Shown here: piece by piece, positions 62,532 through 64,000 of the stretch
Layout: each line of letters opens with the position of its first letter
How positions within the stretch are numbered: the stretch's first letter is position 1
Origin: Roseburia sp.
Lineage (GTDB): Bacteria; Bacillota; Clostridia; Lachnospirales; Lachnospiraceae
Assembly (NCBI GenBank): GCA_017937095.1
Contig: JAGBEG010000013.1
Location: forward strand, 372,001 to 436,000
Direction: 5' to 3'
DNA length: 64,000 bases
The notes under the pieces: generated by a model
Database searches by the model: none
What the model was told of the DNA's origin: nothing
Seen by the model: only the letters and a program-made list of their open reading frames with translations
Position numbers and translations under genes: made by a program

Positions 62532-63008
62532 TTAAATAGCAGATTCCCTCCGCTGTATCATTTTCATAAAAACCATCGACATACCGCATCCCACCAGCCC
62601 AAGGGTACGGGCTGCCATAAAAATATAGCCCGGCAATGTTGTACTGACCCGTAATACCATCTCATAGGCCTTGATATGGGCAGCGTCCAAGTCATTCAGA
62701 ATAAAAATCATACCAACATCTGCCATTATTTCTAAGAGCCCGCCGAGCAGGATCACTGCCGCGAGCTCTGCCACAATCGAAGTTCTCCCGGCAGAAAAAT
62801 CATGCCCTACCCAAAAATATAGCAAAAGCAAAATGACAAAATATCCCATGTACAGCACAACATGCTCCTTTGGAAGAACAAGTTCAGGAGTCTCCAGATA
62901 ATCCGGCACAATGGACTGCACCATGAAAACTATCATTGCAAAGAAAAGAACTCCAACTCCTCCACAGATGACAGCAGCAAGCAATACCTTCTTGATCTGA
63001 TTTTCCAT
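62532..63008 (-). CDS. Small membrane protein of unknown function
   Basis: 158 residues with four hydrophobic segments (VLLAAVICGGVGVLFFAMIV, VVLYMGYFVILLLLYFW, VAELAAVILLGGLLEIM, and RTLGLVGCGMSMVFM). No family recognised. The start at 63008 has GGAGGAAA. Lies between ecfT and truA. Copy C of the palindromic repeat lies upstream. Confidence 0.6.
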   Translation of the reverse strand: MENQIKKVLLAAVICGGVGVLFFAMIVFMVQSIVPDYLETPELVLPKEHVVLYMGYFVILLLLYFWVGHDFSAGRTSIVAELAAVILLGGLLEIMADVGMIFILNDLDAAHIKAYEMVLRVSTTLPGYIFMAARTLGLVGCGMSMVFMKMIQRRESAI

Positions 63009-63033
63009 TCTATTTCCTCCATCGCTTTTTACT

Positions 63034-63083
63034 TTATAGGAAATACTGCTTTTCACTTTTCTATAACCGGAATTTCCCTATAG
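63034..63083 (-). repeat. 50-nt palindrome-ended repeat, copy C
   Basis: Ends TATAGGAAAT and ATTTCCCTATAG, same length class as copies A and B but a diverged centre. On the minus strand it follows directly the T-run of the ecfT terminator, as the others follow theirs. Confidence 0.5.
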
Positions 63084-63087
63084 CGAA

Positions 63088-63120
63088 AAAAACACAACCC
63101 GGTTTTCCGATTGTGTTTTT
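63088..63120 (-). terminator. Terminator of ecfT
   Basis: AAAAACACAATCGG-AAAA-CCGGGTTGTGTTTTT hairpin with T-run on the minus strand, 9 nt after the ecfT stop. Confidence 0.85.
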
Positions 63121-63128
63121 CTATCCCT

Positions 63129-63941
63129 CTACTGTGGCCATCTTAAGAATATTCTGCATACAAGAATCAACACAAAATACGCAAGAACCACCAGATAAGC
63201 CAGCCTGTCCCTCCCCTCATAGTGCAGCGGCTTCATCTTGGTTCGTCCCTCACCGCCGTTATAGCATCGCGCCTCCATCGCCATCGCGAGATCATCCGCG
63301 CGCCGGAACGCCGATACGAACAGCGGTACCAAAAGCGGTATCATGTTTTTTACCTTCTTTAACAGATTTCCGCTCTCAAAATCTGCGCCGCGCGCCATCT
63401 GCGCCTTCATGATCTTATCCGTCTCCTCAATCAGAATCGGAATGAACCGAAGCGCGATCGACATCATCATTGCAATCGCATGTACAGGAATACCGATTTT
63501 CGAAAGCGGCATCAATGACTTTTCCAGGCCATCGGTCAACTGATTGGGCGTCGTCGTAAGCGTCATGACCGAAGTACCGAGAATCAGATAGGTCAGACGG
63601 ATTGCCATGAGCACCGCATTGGTAAGACCTTCCTTCGTGATTGTAAACACCCAGAAGCTGACAAGTTCCTCACCCGGCGTCAGAAACAGATTGAACGCCG
63701 CCGTAATCAGCATCAGAATCATGATTGCCTTTAATCCCTTTACCATGAACTTGAACGGAACCTTCGACAGCTTTATCACGACAAACATAAAAACGGTCGC
63801 AATCGCAAGCGCGGCGATTCCGCGAAAGCAGAACAGCGATATAATATAAATCATCGTGCCAAATAATTTTACACGCGGGTCCAGTTTATGGATGACGGAA
63901 TCCGCCGGATAATACTGGCCCAGTGTGATATCTCTCAACAT
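63129..63941 (-). CDS. ecfT: Energy-coupling factor transporter transmembrane protein EcfT
   Basis: 270 residues. Membrane scaffold of ECF vitamin transporters that links the two ATPases and S-component. YYPADSVIHKLDPRVKLFGT, hydrophobic N-terminal half, and the two coupling helices with the Ala-Arg-Gly signature (KAQMARGADFES and MAMEARCYNGGEG). AGGAGG precedes the ATG. Ends with its own terminator. Confidence 0.95.
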   Translation of the reverse strand: MLRDITLGQYYPADSVIHKLDPRVKLFGTMIYIISLFCFRGIAALAIATVFMFVVIKLSKVPFKFMVKGLKAIMILMLITAAFNLFLTPGEELVSFWVFTITKEGLTNAVLMAIRLTYLILGTSVMTLTTTPNQLTDGLEKSLMPLSKIGIPVHAIAMMMSIALRFIPILIEETDKIMKAQMARGADFESGNLLKKVKNMIPLLVPLFVSAFRRADDLAMAMEARCYNGGEGRTKMKPLHYEGRDRLAYLVVLAYFVLILVCRIFLRWPQ

Positions 63942-63954
63942 AAATTACTTCCTC

Positions 63955-64000
63955 CTACCGGTGTATGTCCATCCGCCCGGAATCGATTCCCGTCAGCGCC
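63955..64000 (-). CDS. C-terminal end of a gene upstream of ecfT (probably ecfA)
   Basis: The last 14 codons of a minus-strand frame (ALTGIDSGRMDIHR) end in TAG at 63955, 14 nt before the ecfT ATG and overlapping its ribosome-binding site. Operon order in ECF transporters (ecfA1-ecfA2-ecfT) makes an EcfA ATPase the likeliest identity, but the visible piece is too short to prove it. Confidence 0.5.
   Translation of the reverse strand, partial: ALTGIDSGRMDIHR

Noticed and set aside
1-64000. CRISPR arrays, rRNA and tRNA genes
   Set aside because: No regularly spaced direct repeats and no cloverleaf or rRNA-like sequence was seen on either strand; a covariance-model scan would be the decisive check.

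Overview
The window looks like a chromosomal segment of a spore-forming, strictly fermentative Clostridia member, most likely Lachnospiraceae. It carries spoIIID, veg, a SPOCS/LysM spore-coat-type protein, oxygen-sensitive pyruvate formate-lyase with its activase, three diguanylate cyclases and typical low-to-mid GC Firmicutes promoters and ribosome-binding sites. The species is not claimed. Most genes are on the minus strand.

Layout. 1-2460 is the AT-richer end of an integrated element abutting the 3' end of guaA: a nonsense-interrupted tyrosine integrase, an excisionase-like protein, a divergent phage-type repressor with operator-like palindromes between them, and a DUF3795 protein. 2470-4880 holds guaA and a cytidylate-kinase-like gene. 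4980-11350 is a seven-gene minus-strand cluster (ABC ATPase, permease, NMT1-type binding protein, nitrilase, AtzG-like small subunit, amidase, AEC transporter) facing a divergent LysR regulator; it looks like uptake and stepwise hydrolysis of an organic nitrogen compound. 12.7-16.9 kb holds a PF06541 membrane protein, an HD phosphohydrolase, a LacI-sensor GGDEF protein, SpoIIID and a MIF-like tautomerase. 16.9-24.8 kb runs GGDEF, unknown gene, aroK, aroE, unknown gene, map, SurA-like protein, yqeY and an NlpC/P60 hydrolase with a long structured leader RNA. 24.8-28.4 kb holds a repeat-rich CD225-like membrane protein, the SPOCS/LysM protein and veg.

28.5-33.8 kb carries a PrcB-domain lipoprotein, plsC, murF, ddl and hpf. 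33.9-42.4 kb holds a DUF2156-GNAT fusion, pflA/pflB with a clear promoter and operator, a PAS-GGDEF cyclase, a YfcE-type phosphoesterase and a dus gene. 42.5-46.5 kb has a chemoreceptor coupled to an FMN-binding lipoprotein, a TipA-like MerR regulator and a Nudix hydrolase. 46.6-54.4 kb has a large beta-helix lipoprotein, then a GntR-ABC-transporter operon ending in a metallo-beta-lactamase-fold protein and an inositol-monophosphatase-like enzyme. 54.6-60.1 kb has DUF1848, an amber-interrupted DUF4097 gene, its TetR neighbour with two matching operators, and a MATE/AraC divergent pair. 60.2-60.6 kb is a compact type I toxin-antitoxin-like locus. 60.7-64.0 kb is rpsI, rplM, truA, a small membrane protein, ecfT and the tail of a preceding gene.

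The most unusual signals are non-coding: the toxin locus whose two convergent transcripts begin with the same sequence, so that the ends of the toxin mRNA are complementary; the multi-helix leader plus terminator/antiterminator before the NlpC/P60 gene; and a ~51-nt palindromic repeat found three times, each time just after the T-run of an intrinsic terminator.
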